From positions 1 through 64,000 of the forward strand of contig CAXBBL010000007.1 in the NCBI GenBank assembly GCA_963974215.1: a DNA stretch of 64,000 bases, given 5' to 3'. A model generated the notes under the pieces. The model was not told where the DNA came from. It saw only the letters and a program-made list of their open reading frames with translations, and searched no databases. The stretch is from Croceimicrobium sp963974215. Its GTDB lineage: Bacteria; Bacteroidota; Bacteroidia; Flavobacteriales; Schleiferiaceae. How positions within the stretch are numbered: position 1 is the first letter of the stretch; each line of letters begins with the position of its first letter. The translations under genes were made by a program, and so were the position numbers. Positions 25,313 to 34,716 of the stretch are shown here, one piece after another.

Positions 25313-27724
25313 CTAAAACTTATAATTATAGCCAATCCTAATTACCTGGGTTTCGTAAAAATCGCTACTGCTATAGCTGAAGTTATTACCCACAATATTT
25401 TTGCGGATCACCATGGTGTTTAGCAAGTCTGTAGCATTGAGGTAAATCTCACCTTTTCCATTTTGAATCGTTCTCTTCACGCCGCAGTCGAGGGAAAAGC
25501 GCGCATCGATAGTGCCTTGAGGGATAATATCGGGTGCTAAGTAAATGGCACTAAACTGAGCTTCGGTACTTTTTCCAAATTTGAAACTACCGTTCAACTT
25601 TGCCGTACCAGAATAAATTTCTTGCGCATCTGCCGTAAAGGCATTTAAAACAGGGTATAAATTAAGTACCCTAAAAGCGTCGATGCGATTGTGATAGCCA
25701 TTGAGGTTGAGATTTAATTTTACCCTATCGCTAAAGTCTTTGCTAAGAATAACTTCGATACCAGTATTATAGCTCCTACCCGCATTTTGGGATACATTAT
25801 AAATCAAATTACTGGCATCTACGGAAGTGGCAATGCGACTTATGGTAGCAGTAGAAATACGGTGATAAAGGGCGGTGTAGAAATAGCCTTTTTCTCTATT
25901 ATTTTTATAGCCCAACTCAAAGCTATTGGTAAATTGGGGCTGCAAGGCGGGATTACCCACTTTAATTATTTCCGCATCGTCGTATTTGGGGAAAATGCGT
26001 AAATCACCTTCATCGGGTCGATCTACCCGGCGATTGTAAAAAAGCGAAACTTTATTGCGGTCATTGAGCTTATAGCTGATGCGTGCATTGGGAAAAGGCT
26101 GGAAGTAGGTATAACCATCGCTGCGGTAAGTATTGTGATTGGGATCTACTTGATACTGCAAATTCACGTATTCTAGGCGTAAGCCAATTTCTGCCGCTAA
26201 ATTCTTTACTTCATAGCTGTAATTACCGTACAGGGCAGGAATGGTCTCAGAATAGGTGGCTTGCCCATCGGCGCCGGTGTCGAGCACAGATAGGCTTGCG
26301 GCAGGATTAAACTGCATATTAGTGGGGATAATGCGGCGACGAAATTTTAGGCCCGTTTCCCAAAGTCCATGTTTTACAGGTCTGGCATAATCGAGTTTAA
26401 AATCGGTCACCTTTTGATCGGCAATTAGGGCGAAGTTTTCACTGCGGCTATATGTGGGTAGACTATTGTCGAAAAAGTACTTTTCATCTTCACGATCGAA
26501 AGTATAATTAAAGCTTAGGGATAGGGTGTGGCCTGGCTCGCTAAACTTATGCTGATAATCGACCGAGGCCATGGCAGCGGTAAGAACTTCATCTTCCAAA
26601 AACTGCCATAAGCGTAGACTTTCACCGGTATTGCCTGAGAAGAAAGGCTGATCACCATAATCTTTAATGGATTCTTTACTTAAAAGCCCTGTAACAGTTA
26701 AGCTATTGGAGGAATTGATATACCAATCAAATCCAAATTTGCTAGAAAGGAAGTTAGTGTTGCGATTTCGCTTCATTTGTTGTTTTATCACCCGACCATC
26801 GTTATAAGTACGCGTTACGAACTCGTTTTTATTGAGCGTTTCGGTATAGAGGTTATCCGCTTGAAGAAAGAGGTTGAACTTCTCCGAGCGATAGTTTAAA
26901 GCCAAGCTGGGATTAACTTTAGGGGTCATTTGATACTGCGGCCTGATTCCTTGCAAGTTTGCTTTACGGACCCATAGAGCACCCAATCCGGCACTTAAAC
27001 CTACTTTACCATTGAGACCTTCTTGCTTTTCTTTTTTTAAGATGATGTTGATGATACCGGCATTGCCATTAGCATCGTATTTGGCGGAGGGATTATTAAT
27101 GATTTCAATCCTTTCCACTGCCGAAGCTGGAAGGTTATCTAGTCCATTCTGCTTGCCAAAGCCCGTTATAGCAGTTTGCTTACCGTCAATTAAAACCATA
27201 ACTTGACTGTTGCCGCGGAGCTGTACTGCGCCATCTTGTGTGCTAATGCCCGGGAGCAAGGCCATAGAATGCAAAACACTAGCGCCACTCTGACTAATAT
27301 TGGCATCCACGCTATAGCTTTTTTTGCTCATGGCGCTATTCATGGTATTTCGCTCTGCTTTTACTGTTACCTCCTCTAGGCTTAAACTACTTTCGCTAAG
27401 GCGGATGGATCCAATGTTGATATAGGGCGAACTTGAACCAATAAAAAGGGGAGCGCTATAATTTTGGTAACCCAAATAAGTTAGCTCGATAAAATAGTCG
27501 CCCGGTTCAATCTCCGCCAGCGTGAAAAGACCTTTTTCATTGCTGATGGTTCCACTAATTAGCGCAGAATCGGCAGTGGCCCTTAGGACTACATTTACAA
27601 AAGCTAGGCTTGCGCCAGATGCTTCATCTACTACTTTTCCGCTAGCACTAATTTTGCTTTTCTGGGCAAAGATTGTCCCTGATAAAAGAAGGGTTAGGCA
27701 GAGGCTTAGATGCTTAATCTTCAT
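25313..27724 (-). CDS. TonB-dependent-receptor-like outer-membrane beta-barrel protein
   Basis: The protein has 803 residues from the ATG at 27724. The longer frame extends into the PepSY gene and is rejected because the signal peptide MKIKHLSLCLTLLLSGTIFAQ starts here. A carboxypeptidase-regulatory-like beta domain follows (ISASGKVVDEASGASLAFVNVVL, about residues 25-110), then a plug (VLHSMALLPGISTQDGAVQLRG ... VMVLIDGKQTA ... NPSAKYDANGNAGIINIILKKEK), then the barrel, ending YETQVIRIGYNYKF with an aromatic C-terminus. This is the OMP_b-brl_3 class. The cargo is unknown. It is last in a cluster with a PepSY-like protein and a two-component system, whose signal it may share; it overlaps the PepSY gene by 11 bp. 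Confidence 0.88.
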   Translation of the reverse strand: MKIKHLSLCLTLLLSGTIFAQKSKISASGKVVDEASGASLAFVNVVLRATADSALISGTISNEKGLFTLAEIEPGDYFIELTYLGYQNYSAPLFIGSSSPYINIGSIRLSESSLSLEEVTVKAERNTMNSAMSKKSYSVDANISQSGASVLHSMALLPGISTQDGAVQLRGNSQVMVLIDGKQTAITGFGKQNGLDNLPASAVERIEIINNPSAKYDANGNAGIINIILKKEKQEGLNGKVGLSAGLGALWVRKANLQGIRPQYQMTPKVNPSLALNYRSEKFNLFLQADNLYTETLNKNEFVTRTYNDGRVIKQQMKRNRNTNFLSSKFGFDWYINSSNSLTVTGLLSKESIKDYGDQPFFSGNTGESLRLWQFLEDEVLTAAMASVDYQHKFSEPGHTLSLSFNYTFDREDEKYFFDNSLPTYSRSENFALIADQKVTDFKLDYARPVKHGLWETGLKFRRRIIPTNMQFNPAASLSVLDTGADGQATYSETIPALYGNYSYEVKNLAAEIGLRLEYVNLQYQVDPNHNTYRSDGYTYFQPFPNARISYKLNDRNKVSLFYNRRVDRPDEGDLRIFPKYDDAEIIKVGNPALQPQFTNSFELGYKNNREKGYFYTALYHRISTATISRIATSVDASNLIYNVSQNAGRSYNTGIEVILSKDFSDRVKLNLNLNGYHNRIDAFRVLNLYPVLNAFTADAQEIYSGTAKLNGSFKFGKSTEAQFSAIYLAPDIIPQGTIDARFSLDCGVKRTIQNGKGEIYLNATDLLNTMVIRKNIVGNNFSYSSSDFYETQVIRIGYNYKF

Positions 27725-28190
27725 CTTGTTCTTCACTTTCAATTGCCATTTTGATCTCACCAAGCGGATTGATATAAACCTCATACTCCATGTTTTTCGC
27801 TTCTAATTCAAGCTCATAGCCAATACCGCTGGGGCTTTCTACTATTTCAGCTTCTTCAATTTCGTATTTCACGTAATCTTGCTTTTTAAGATAGGCATCA
27901 AGAATATTTAGGATATTAGCGGGAATGTCAGTCGGCTCAATTTCGTGCTCGGTTTCCAGCCATTTACCTTTTAAATTGAAATTTGCTGAATACTTAGTAT
28001 GATTCCATTTAAATTCTGCTTCCCATTCTTGATCATTTTCCTGTTCCCAATCCACTCTTTTTGCATCTGGAAACCTTTCGTTAAAGGCCTGAAGGACAAT
28101 TTCGGGCAAAATTGCTTCGGATTTATTCTGAGCCATGTAGGGATTGCAAAATCCTAAGGTGATTAGGCTCATAAAGATTACTTTTTTCAT
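27714..28190 (-). CDS. Exported PepSY-like protein
   Basis: The protein has 158 residues with signal peptide MKKVIFMSLITLGFCNPYMAQ. Two PepSY-like repeats follow: VLQAFNERFPDAKRVDWEQENDQEWEAEFKWNHTKYSANFNLKGKWLETE, and a second half with YEIEEAEIVESPSGIGYELELEAKNMEYEVYINPLGEIKMAIE. The FP.A..V.W signature is that of the Bacteroidota PepSY-like (BLIP-like) family. The C-terminus is very acidic (ESEEQDED). Such proteins sit in the periplasm and are often next to two-component systems, where a sensory or buffering role has been suggested but not proven. It lies 66 bp downstream of the kinase gene. Confidence 0.8.
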   Translation of the reverse strand: MKKVIFMSLITLGFCNPYMAQNKSEAILPEIVLQAFNERFPDAKRVDWEQENDQEWEAEFKWNHTKYSANFNLKGKWLETEHEIEPTDIPANILNILDAYLKKQDYVKYEIEEAEIVESPSGIGYELELEAKNMEYEVYINPLGEIKMAIESEEQDED

Positions 28191-28255
28191 AATGAAATGG
28201 GTTTGTAGTTATTATTTAGGACAAAGCTCTACTATGATTTAGTAGAAAATTCGAA

Positions 28256-29545
28256 TTAATCGAAGCGGAGGGAAAAAACATGTCGTTCCGCGCTAAATTG
28301 ATAACTAAGCTGCCAGTGATAGGTATTTGCAACTTCTTTAATAATCGCTAATCCTAAACCACTGCTAACCTTTTCTGTAGAAGAACTGGCAAAGCGTTCG
28401 AAGAGCTTTTTCGTATCGAGAGAAGTCTTGCCCGAATTGCGAATCCACAAGGTATTAGCACTGAGCTCAATTTCTAATTCTCCCCCAACCACCGTATGGC
28501 GAATAGCGTTGGAGAGGAAATTATGTACAAGCGTTTCCACCAAAAAGGAATGCGCTTGAAGCGTGATATTCTCCTGTAAATTCAGTTTTACTTCAAGGGT
28601 TTTAGCGTTGATATAGTCTTCAAACAAGTATAGGGCCGAATGAAGGTAAGCCGCAAGGTTAATTTCCTCTTTCACCGCATATTGCTGATTTTCGACTTTG
28701 GCCAGAAGTAGCAAATTTTTATTAATGCGTGAGAGGCGGGCCAGAGGTGCTTCAATAGCATTTAAAGCTTGCGACAGTTTGGAGTTCATTTCCTTTTCTT
28801 GCAGCAGTAAGTCTAGTTTCGATTTCAATAAAGCAATAGGCGTTTGTAATTCATGCGAAGCATTTTCGGTAAAAGCCTTTTGTTGTTGATAGACTTTAAT
28901 ATTGCGCGCTACTAGTTGTTCCAGTGATTCATTCAATTCCTGAAACTCGGCAATATTGCTTTGGTCTAAGATTAAGGCCTCATCCTTACTGAGGTCGAAA
29001 TTGCGGAGGCTGACAAGAGTTTTATAAAAGGGCTGCCACGTTTTACGGGCTAATCGCCGATTGATGAGAATAAAGCCAATAATTAGCACAATAAAGAACA
29101 GAAGGGTAACAAGGGCAATGGCGAGAAGGGTTTCATCCGCTTCTTCCACATTTGTTTCGATGGTAATTTGATAGGCTTGGCCTTGCAGAATGAGAGAGGA
29201 ACGCAAGCCCCGAAAGCGATCGGACTCATCTTCACCATCAAAAGCATTATTTCGTTGGACCTCATAAATACTGTCTTGAGGCAGGTCGGAACCGGTAATT
29301 CTAGTGATGGAAAAACCCGGCTGTAGTTCACCCCAAATTTCATTGATATTGGCAATGTCATCATCTGTAAAGTCGCGCGAGTTGATATTTTTCTTTAGAT
29401 GCTCTATAGCCAGCCAGTTGTTTTCGTCTAATTCCCGCAGCCAAATCTGATCGACCACCAGCACGTAAACGGGAATACTAATAAGCAGAATTAACAGTGA
29501 GAAAAGGGTGTAGGCCTTAAGTGGTTTGTTGAGTAATTTATTCAT
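28256..29545 (-). CDS. Sensor histidine kinase
   Basis: The protein has 429 residues. Transmembrane helices lie at about residues 11-33 and 142-162, enclosing a periplasmic sensor of about 110 residues with no recognised fold. A dimerisation/phosphoacceptor motif follows, FTENASHELQTPIALLKSKL (His231), then the HATPase domain with the N-box (FLSNAIRHTV) and the G-box SSGLGLAIIKEVANTY. The tail is short. Its start overlaps the response-regulator stop by 4 bp, so the pair is translationally coupled. Confidence 0.95.
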   Translation of the reverse strand: MNKLLNKPLKAYTLFSLLILLISIPVYVLVVDQIWLRELDENNWLAIEHLKKNINSRDFTDDDIANINEIWGELQPGFSITRITGSDLPQDSIYEVQRNNAFDGEDESDRFRGLRSSLILQGQAYQITIETNVEEADETLLAIALVTLLFFIVLIIGFILINRRLARKTWQPFYKTLVSLRNFDLSKDEALILDQSNIAEFQELNESLEQLVARNIKVYQQQKAFTENASHELQTPIALLKSKLDLLLQEKEMNSKLSQALNAIEAPLARLSRINKNLLLLAKVENQQYAVKEEINLAAYLHSALYLFEDYINAKTLEVKLNLQENITLQAHSFLVETLVHNFLSNAIRHTVVGGELEIELSANTLWIRNSGKTSLDTKKLFERFASSSTEKVSSGLGLAIIKEVANTYHWQLSYQFSAERHVFSLRFD

Positions 29546-30216
29546 GCTTCCCAGCGATAACCCGTTCCGTAAATGGTTTTAATATAATCGGCACTGCCTT
29601 TTTCCTTCAATTTGCGTTTAAGGTTTTTAATATGGGCATATACAAAATCGTGGTTTTCGAACATATCAGCGAAGTCGCCCGACAAATGCTCGGCTAGAGC
29701 GCTTTTTGAAAGCACGCGATTTTTATTCCCCAAGAAGAAGAGGAGAAGCTCGTATTCTTTTTTGGTAAGCGTCAACATTTCACCCTTCACCACAGTAGCT
29801 TTGGCCTGAATATCAATTTCTATTTCGTTAAAAGCTATTAACGGGTTACTGTCGAATTGTTTGCGCCGAATTAAGGACTCTACCCGCGCCGCTAATTCCG
29901 CGAGGTGAAAGGGTTTAGCGAGGTAATCATCTGCTCCTAATCGAAGGCCTTTTACCTTGTCTTCCAATGAATTTTTCGCGGAAATAATAATCAGGCCCTC
30001 TTCTTTGTTTTGCTTTTTTAGTTCAGTCAAAATACTAAGTCCATCGCCGCCCGGTAACATTAAATCTAGCAAAATACAATCGTATGCATAGCTACTTATT
30101 TTCGCTATTGCAGATGGGTAATCTGCTGCCCACTCGCACAAATAGCGCTCCTTGCTGAGGTAGCTAATCATATCCTTGGCTAGGTCTTCTTCATCTTCGA
30201 TTATTAAGATTTTCAT
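29542..30216 (-). CDS. OmpR-family response regulator
   Basis: The protein has 224 residues. The receiver domain has acidic residues IEDEED near the start, the phosphoacceptor Asp51 in LLDLMLPGGDG, and the conserved Lys in LAKPF. The C-terminal winged helix shows LTKKEYELLLFFLGNKNRVLSKSALAEHL and the terminal IKTIYGTGYRWEA typical of OmpR/PhoB DNA-binding domains. It is first in the order regulator, kinase, PepSY protein, receptor, all on the minus strand. Confidence 0.95.
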   Translation of the reverse strand: MKILIIEDEEDLAKDMISYLSKERYLCEWAADYPSAIAKISSYAYDCILLDLMLPGGDGLSILTELKKQNKEEGLIIISAKNSLEDKVKGLRLGADDYLAKPFHLAELAARVESLIRRKQFDSNPLIAFNEIEIDIQAKATVVKGEMLTLTKKEYELLLFFLGNKNRVLSKSALAEHLSGDFADMFENHDFVYAHIKNLKRKLKEKGSADYIKTIYGTGYRWEA

Positions 30217-30299
30217 AGTCGCAAATAAAGCAATCGATTTGGAAGAAATTTTGAATTTAGATTAAATGTGATTCAATTTAGGAGACCGCTGCTGCTAGG

Positions 30300-30395
30300 A
30301 GAGGTGAGATTTGGTTGTTATTCAATTGTAAGTCAGTGGGAAAGGAAGTGGATTGAGGAGAGGAAATTCAGTTGTAGATAGGAAGGGAAAGCCCT
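30300..30395 (+). repeat. GTAATTCGG-family intergenic repeat, copy 1 (divergent)
   Basis: TTGGTTGTTATTCAATTGTA followed by AGTCAGTGGGAAAGGAAGTG and GGAGAGGAAATTCAGTTGTA parallels the units at 34791, 38450, 38701, 43826 and 44271. It fills the gap upstream of the response-regulator gene. Confidence 0.55.
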
Positions 30396-30460
30396 GTGAT
30401 TAAAGCTATCGCAGGCGAAGGATAGGAATTTGTTTTCTTATTTAAGTAACCTACTACCGT

Positions 30461-30799
30461 TTATTTCCTGCGGATCATATAGCCATTAAAAGCTTTAGTA
30501 GAAATCTGTTGTTGCCTAACAAATAAGATTATAATAGCGCCTGCAAGGGAACTAATAACTCCGTAGAATTGCCAAAGAACCAGGGTGCAAATAAGTGCAA
30601 TAAATACTACAATCATTAAGGTGGTTTTACTGCTTTCGGCCTTGATATCATTCACATGAGTGTTTTGCATTTTTCCACAATTTTGACAGTTGAGGTTGAA
30701 GCTATCGCCTTTTTTCATTTGTAAATTTGGTCGAGTTTTGGCTTTCGACTTTAGGATAATGCTTTTGGAGCAAGACGTACAGGAGGTATATAATTGCAT
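30461..30799 (-). CDS. Small membrane protein with a four-cysteine zinc-ribbon-like head
   Basis: The protein has 112 residues. Two CxxC pairs (YTSCTSCSKS and NCQNCGKMQN, about 30 residues apart) suggest a zinc ribbon at the N-terminus. Two transmembrane helices follow (LMIVVFIALICTLVLWQFYG and SSLAGAIIILFVRQ), with the short tail ISTKAFNGYMIRRK. There is no signal peptide, so the ribbon is probably cytoplasmic. It lies alone between a repeat-bearing gap and the amidohydrolase gene. No family is recognised with confidence. Confidence 0.65.
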   Translation of the reverse strand: MQLYTSCTSCSKSIILKSKAKTRPNLQMKKGDSFNLNCQNCGKMQNTHVNDIKAESSKTTLMIVVFIALICTLVLWQFYGVISSLAGAIIILFVRQQQISTKAFNGYMIRRK

Positions 30800-30843
30800 A
30801 CTTTTAAATAAGATGCCAAAATAATTAAAAAACCTATCTAAAT

Positions 30844-32277
30844 TTATTTTTCAATCCATAAATATTCGGCATAGGAATAAATGGTACTAAAAAGGTTACT
30901 GCGCTCAAAGGCTTTGCGCTTAAATTGCTTTAATTGATCTTTTTCTAGTTTCATACCACGACAAAATACTGATGCAGGCTCTTTTAGGGTTTCCAAATTT
31001 GCTAAGGGATTGGCATCTAGTAAAAGCATATTGGCCACTTTACCTTTGCTGATAGTGCCCAAATTAGCCATTTGAGCATGCACTTGGGAAGCATTAATAG
31101 TGGCGGTTTCTAATACTTGAAAATTGCTCATGCCCAATTCTTTATAAAAGGCTAGTTCTTCGTGAATGGAAAAACCTGCAGCGGTAATCCCAATACCCGC
31201 ATCGGTACTGCAAACAATATTTACTCCTGCTTCATGCATTAATTTCAAGGCGAATAAATGAAATCGGTGCTGCCTTAAAATATCTGCAGCTTTGTGCGGG
31301 TTCTTTAAACTTGCGCTTTGCCACCGCTCAAATTGCTGGCGGCTATCGCTTAGTTTAATAAGTGGATTCATATAGTTAGCCTGATCAGATTCCAGTGCAG
31401 TGCTATCACTACAAAGGCGGTAAATATTGTAAAAGGATGAAAGGGTAGGGCTAAAGGAAGAATGGTTAATTAAACTGTATTTTTCAATTAGCTTCTTTAG
31501 GTTAGCACTATCTAGTTGATAGTTTAATGCATTCTGCACAATATCTTCAGCATGCTCAATACTGCGAATTTGGGGGTGGAAGTGATAATTAAAAGGTACT
31601 TTTGGACTACTATGTGAAACCACATCAATGTCGGAAAGCACCGCTTGATCTAATAAAGCGGCGAAAATATCTCCGGTAATTCCATAATAGCTTTTTATAA
31701 AATCATAACCGCGACTCTTATATTCAATCACCTTTGCGCGAGCCTCTTCTGGACTATATATATTAAGATTATCATCGCCAATAAAATCAGGTCCCGTTAA
31801 TTTGGGGCCCGAAGTGAAAAGGCTCGGTCCCATTATTTTACCAGCATTAATGTCCTCTTTCATCCGCAAGTGCATGGGCATGCCCCACAGATTTCGAATA
31901 GCTGTAATCCCATTAGCTAGGTAAAGGCCCAATTCCTGTTTATCCCAAACATGGACGTGCATATCAATTAAACCGGGCATCAAGTATTTGCCTTGAGCAT
32001 CAATAATGGGATAACTTATTTCCTTTATGCTGTCGCAGATGTCTCGAATAAAACCATTTTCGATTAGCACATATTTATCCAACAATAGGCTATCCGATTC
32101 CATGGTTAGAATCTTAGCGTTTGCAATGATATAGGAGTTACGGTTTGCGTCAGAGGCTTCATTAATAGAGAGATAGCGCGATGAATTACTTTCTACCTTA
32201 AGTATGACAAGCAGCGTGATACTAAGTATAAGTAGCAAGCTGAGAAATAATTTGAGGAGCTTTTTTAGGATTTTCAT
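30844..32277 (-). CDS. Membrane-anchored or exported amidohydrolase
   Basis: The protein has 477 residues from the ATG at 32277; an ATG 15 bp upstream is possible. An N-terminal hydrophobic helix (LFLSLLLILSITLLVILKV) is a signal anchor. The amidohydrolase beta-sandwich and TIM barrel follow: metal ligands HVHVW after GLIDM, a Lys in FIKSYYG, His residues in VVSHSS and IEHAEDI, and the Asp in CSTDAGIG. The C-terminal TINASQVHAQMANLGTISKGKVANMLLLDANPL is the standard imidazolonepropionase-like ending. The substrate (peptide, lactam or amide) cannot be determined. A candidate -7 box lies 36 bp upstream. Confidence 0.9.
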   Translation of the reverse strand: MKILKKLLKLFLSLLLILSITLLVILKVESNSSRYLSINEASDANRNSYIIANAKILTMESDSLLLDKYVLIENGFIRDICDSIKEISYPIIDAQGKYLMPGLIDMHVHVWDKQELGLYLANGITAIRNLWGMPMHLRMKEDINAGKIMGPSLFTSGPKLTGPDFIGDDNLNIYSPEEARAKVIEYKSRGYDFIKSYYGITGDIFAALLDQAVLSDIDVVSHSSPKVPFNYHFHPQIRSIEHAEDIVQNALNYQLDSANLKKLIEKYSLINHSSFSPTLSSFYNIYRLCSDSTALESDQANYMNPLIKLSDSRQQFERWQSASLKNPHKAADILRQHRFHLFALKLMHEAGVNIVCSTDAGIGITAAGFSIHEELAFYKELGMSNFQVLETATINASQVHAQMANLGTISKGKVANMLLLDANPLANLETLKEPASVFCRGMKLEKDQLKQFKRKAFERSNLFSTIYSYAEYLWIEK

Positions 32278-32312
32278 AGTGGGAATATGCAAAAAAGTAA
32301 AAGTAATTATTA

Positions 32313-32320
32313 CAAAATTA
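32313..32320 (-). promoter_or_regulatory. Candidate -7 promoter box (TAATTTTG, minus strand) for the amidohydrolase gene
   Basis: On the minus strand this reads TAATTTTG, matching TAnnTTTG, and ends 35 nt before the ATG at 32277. Confidence 0.45.
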
Positions 32321-32379
32321 GTAAGAGGCTGCAGTAAAATGATGATATCACCTTTTTTATATCCATGATGTGCTAATGC

Positions 32380-32466
32380 GTAGAAAAAGGCCTTTTGGAA
32401 AAGGCTTCCAAGTTTTTCTAATTACCGAGAAAACCTAAGGCTTTAATTTAACGCCGAGCTCAGCTT
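32380..32466 (+). repeat. CTCAGGT-family element, degenerate copy 3
   Basis: AAGGCTTTAATTTAACGCCG leading to GAGCTCAGCTT (end 32466) parallels the right end of copy 1. Only the right half is recognisable. It occupies the gap upstream of the penicillin-binding protein gene. Confidence 0.4.
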
Positions 32467-32583
32467 TTAAGGAACTTATGTATTCTCCAGTATCTTAGCC
32501 TAAGGTTTTGATTCGTGATGAATTACTTAGCCATAACACAAAAGTGATTTTTTCGGAGTCGAATTTTGCAAATTGCAGTTTGA

Positions 32584-34716
32584 ATGTTTAAAGTCTTAAA
32601 ATATCTGTTTTACTCCATTCTAATTTTTGGGCTAATAGGCTCTATCTTATCCTACTTAATTTGGCAAGGATATCTTTTAGAGGTTCCAAGTTCTAAAAAG
32701 ATTGAGGGCTTTAAACTAGCAGAGGCTTCCGAAATTTACAGCAGCGATAGTGTATTGCTGGGTAAAATGTATCAGGAAAATCGCAAAAGTATTTCAATTC
32801 GAGAAATACCAAAGAGTATACGGAATTGCCTTATTGCCACAGAGGATAGTAGATTTTTAGAACATCATGGTGTGGATTTTATCGGTCTATTTCGGGTTGG
32901 AATTAAAACCTTTCTACTTTCTGAGAATTCAGGTGGAGGCAGTACCATCACTCAGCAATTGGTTAAAAACCGTTATCCTAGAAATAGTTTTAAAACGGAT
33001 AATCTTTTCCTTCATAAAATACGTGAATGGTTTACAGCTCTTAAAATGGAGCGGCTCTATTCAAAAAATGAAATTTTAGAAATGTACTTTAATACAGTGC
33101 CTTTTGGTCATAACTGTTTTGGAATTCATGCTGCCGCAAATTATTATTTCAATAAAGTTCCGGCCGATTTAAAAATTTATGAATCGGCCACCTTAATTGC
33201 CCTTTTAAAAGGGACCACTCTCTACGATCCCATTCGTAATCCAAAAAGGTCCAAGCAGCGAAGAAACTTGGTACTAAGCAATATGAATCAACAAGGTTAC
33301 CTTACTGAAAGTCAAATGCTAAAAGCGAAAAAACAGGAGATTTTACTAAGTTCTCCGCAAGAACGAAAGACAATTATTGCCCCCTTTTTTTTGCAACATA
33401 TTAAATCCGTAGTTAAAGATATTGTCAAATCGTTGAATAGTTCCGGAAGCAGTTTTATCAACCCATATAAAGACGGACTTAAAATTTACACGACTCTCGA
33501 TTCAAGAGTGCAAAAACATGCGGAGCGCGCAGTGCAAGAACATTTAATTTCTCTCCAAAAACAATTTGATGAAGAGTGGAAGGACAAGAGGTGGCTTCGC
33601 AATAAGGAAACCTTAATACAGTTGCTGAAATTGAAGGCTTATCCCGGTTATAAAAAGGTCATTTCTCATTTACAAAATCATACGCCAAGATCATTGGAAA
33701 TAGATTCTCTTTTAGAAACGATGAAAACAGACATTACTCGTTTGAGAACTGGTTTTACTTGTATAAAAAACACAGGAGAAGTTTTAGCCTGGGTAGGGGG
33801 AAGAGATTTTTCGCATTCACAATTTGATCATGTTAAAAGTAGCAGACAAGTCGGTTCTGTTTTTAAGCCTATCGTTTATGTAACCGCCATTGATCAGGGG
33901 GTTAATATTTGCAATTATTATAAAAACAGTAAACAAGCCTATAGCCAATTTGATGATTGGGCTCCTCGCAATGCAAACAATAGTTATAAAGGCGAATATA
34001 CGATCAAGGGAGCATTAACTTATTCTTTAAATGTTATTTCAGTAAAGGTCCTTTTCCAAGCTGGTTTAGCCGATGTATTAAATATTGCCAAGCAAATGGG
34101 AATTAGTACTAATATTCCTGAAGTGCCAAGTATTTCCCTTGGTACACCAGATATCAGCTTGTATGAAATGGTAAATGCCTACACTTGCTTTGCCAACGAT
34201 GGTAAAAGAGTGGACAGCAAATCCCTAAATACTATCCATGACGCATCAGGCAAACTAATTTATCAGCACGAAGATGTTGAGCCAAAAGAACTATTCACCA
34301 AAAATGTGGCTGCAATTATGACTAATATGATGGAATCGGTGGTAGATAAAGGAACTTCTCAGGCATTGCGTTATGAATATAAGCTAAAAGGCCCCATTGC
34401 AGGTAAAACTGGAACCACACAAAATCAATCAGACGGTTGGTTCATTGGCTATACGCCCCAATTTTCGGCCGGGGCATGGGTGGGTGCCGATAATCCGGAA
34501 ATACATTTTAAATCCATTCGCCAAGGAGCAGGAGCCAAAACTGCTTTACCGATTTGGGCAAACTTTGCACTTAAATTAAGAGATGACCCAGAATGCGCTT
34601 ATTTATTAGAAGGTTCATTTTCGCAACCATCAAAAGAAGCATTGGACTGTTTAAACCAAGCTCTTTATCGTGAGAAGGAAATATTGATCTTTGAACCTGA
34701 GTTGGATGTAAATTAG
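32584..34716 (+). CDS. Bifunctional penicillin-binding protein (PBP1A-type transglycosylase/transpeptidase)
   Basis: The protein has 710 residues and polymerises and cross-links peptidoglycan. It has an N-terminal membrane anchor (YSILIFGLIGSILSYLIW). The GT51 transglycosylase domain has Glu87 in IATEDSRFLEHHGVDF, then GGGSTITQQLVKNRYP and EILEMYFNTVPFGHNCFGIHAAANYYF. The transpeptidase domain has Ser425 in RQVGSVFKP, the SLN motif in TYSLNVISVKVLF, and Lys608 in AGKTGTTQNQSDGWFIGYTP. The last codons (from the EPEL residues to the stop) lie in DNA that matches the left end of the CTCAGGT repeat element (34694 onward), so the present C-terminus and stop codon seem to come from an inserted element. 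Confidence 0.95.
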   Translation: MFKVLKYLFYSILIFGLIGSILSYLIWQGYLLEVPSSKKIEGFKLAEASEIYSSDSVLLGKMYQENRKSISIREIPKSIRNCLIATEDSRFLEHHGVDFIGLFRVGIKTFLLSENSGGGSTITQQLVKNRYPRNSFKTDNLFLHKIREWFTALKMERLYSKNEILEMYFNTVPFGHNCFGIHAAANYYFNKVPADLKIYESATLIALLKGTTLYDPIRNPKRSKQRRNLVLSNMNQQGYLTESQMLKAKKQEILLSSPQERKTIIAPFFLQHIKSVVKDIVKSLNSSGSSFINPYKDGLKIYTTLDSRVQKHAERAVQEHLISLQKQFDEEWKDKRWLRNKETLIQLLKLKAYPGYKKVISHLQNHTPRSLEIDSLLETMKTDITRLRTGFTCIKNTGEVLAWVGGRDFSHSQFDHVKSSRQVGSVFKPIVYVTAIDQGVNICNYYKNSKQAYSQFDDWAPRNANNSYKGEYTIKGALTYSLNVISVKVLFQAGLADVLNIAKQMGISTNIPEVPSISLGTPDISLYEMVNAYTCFANDGKRVDSKSLNTIHDASGKLIYQHEDVEPKELFTKNVAAIMTNMMESVVDKGTSQALRYEYKLKGPIAGKTGTTQNQSDGWFIGYTPQFSAGAWVGADNPEIHFKSIRQGAGAKTALPIWANFALKLRDDPECAYLLEGSFSQPSKEALDCLNQALYREKEILIFEPELDVN

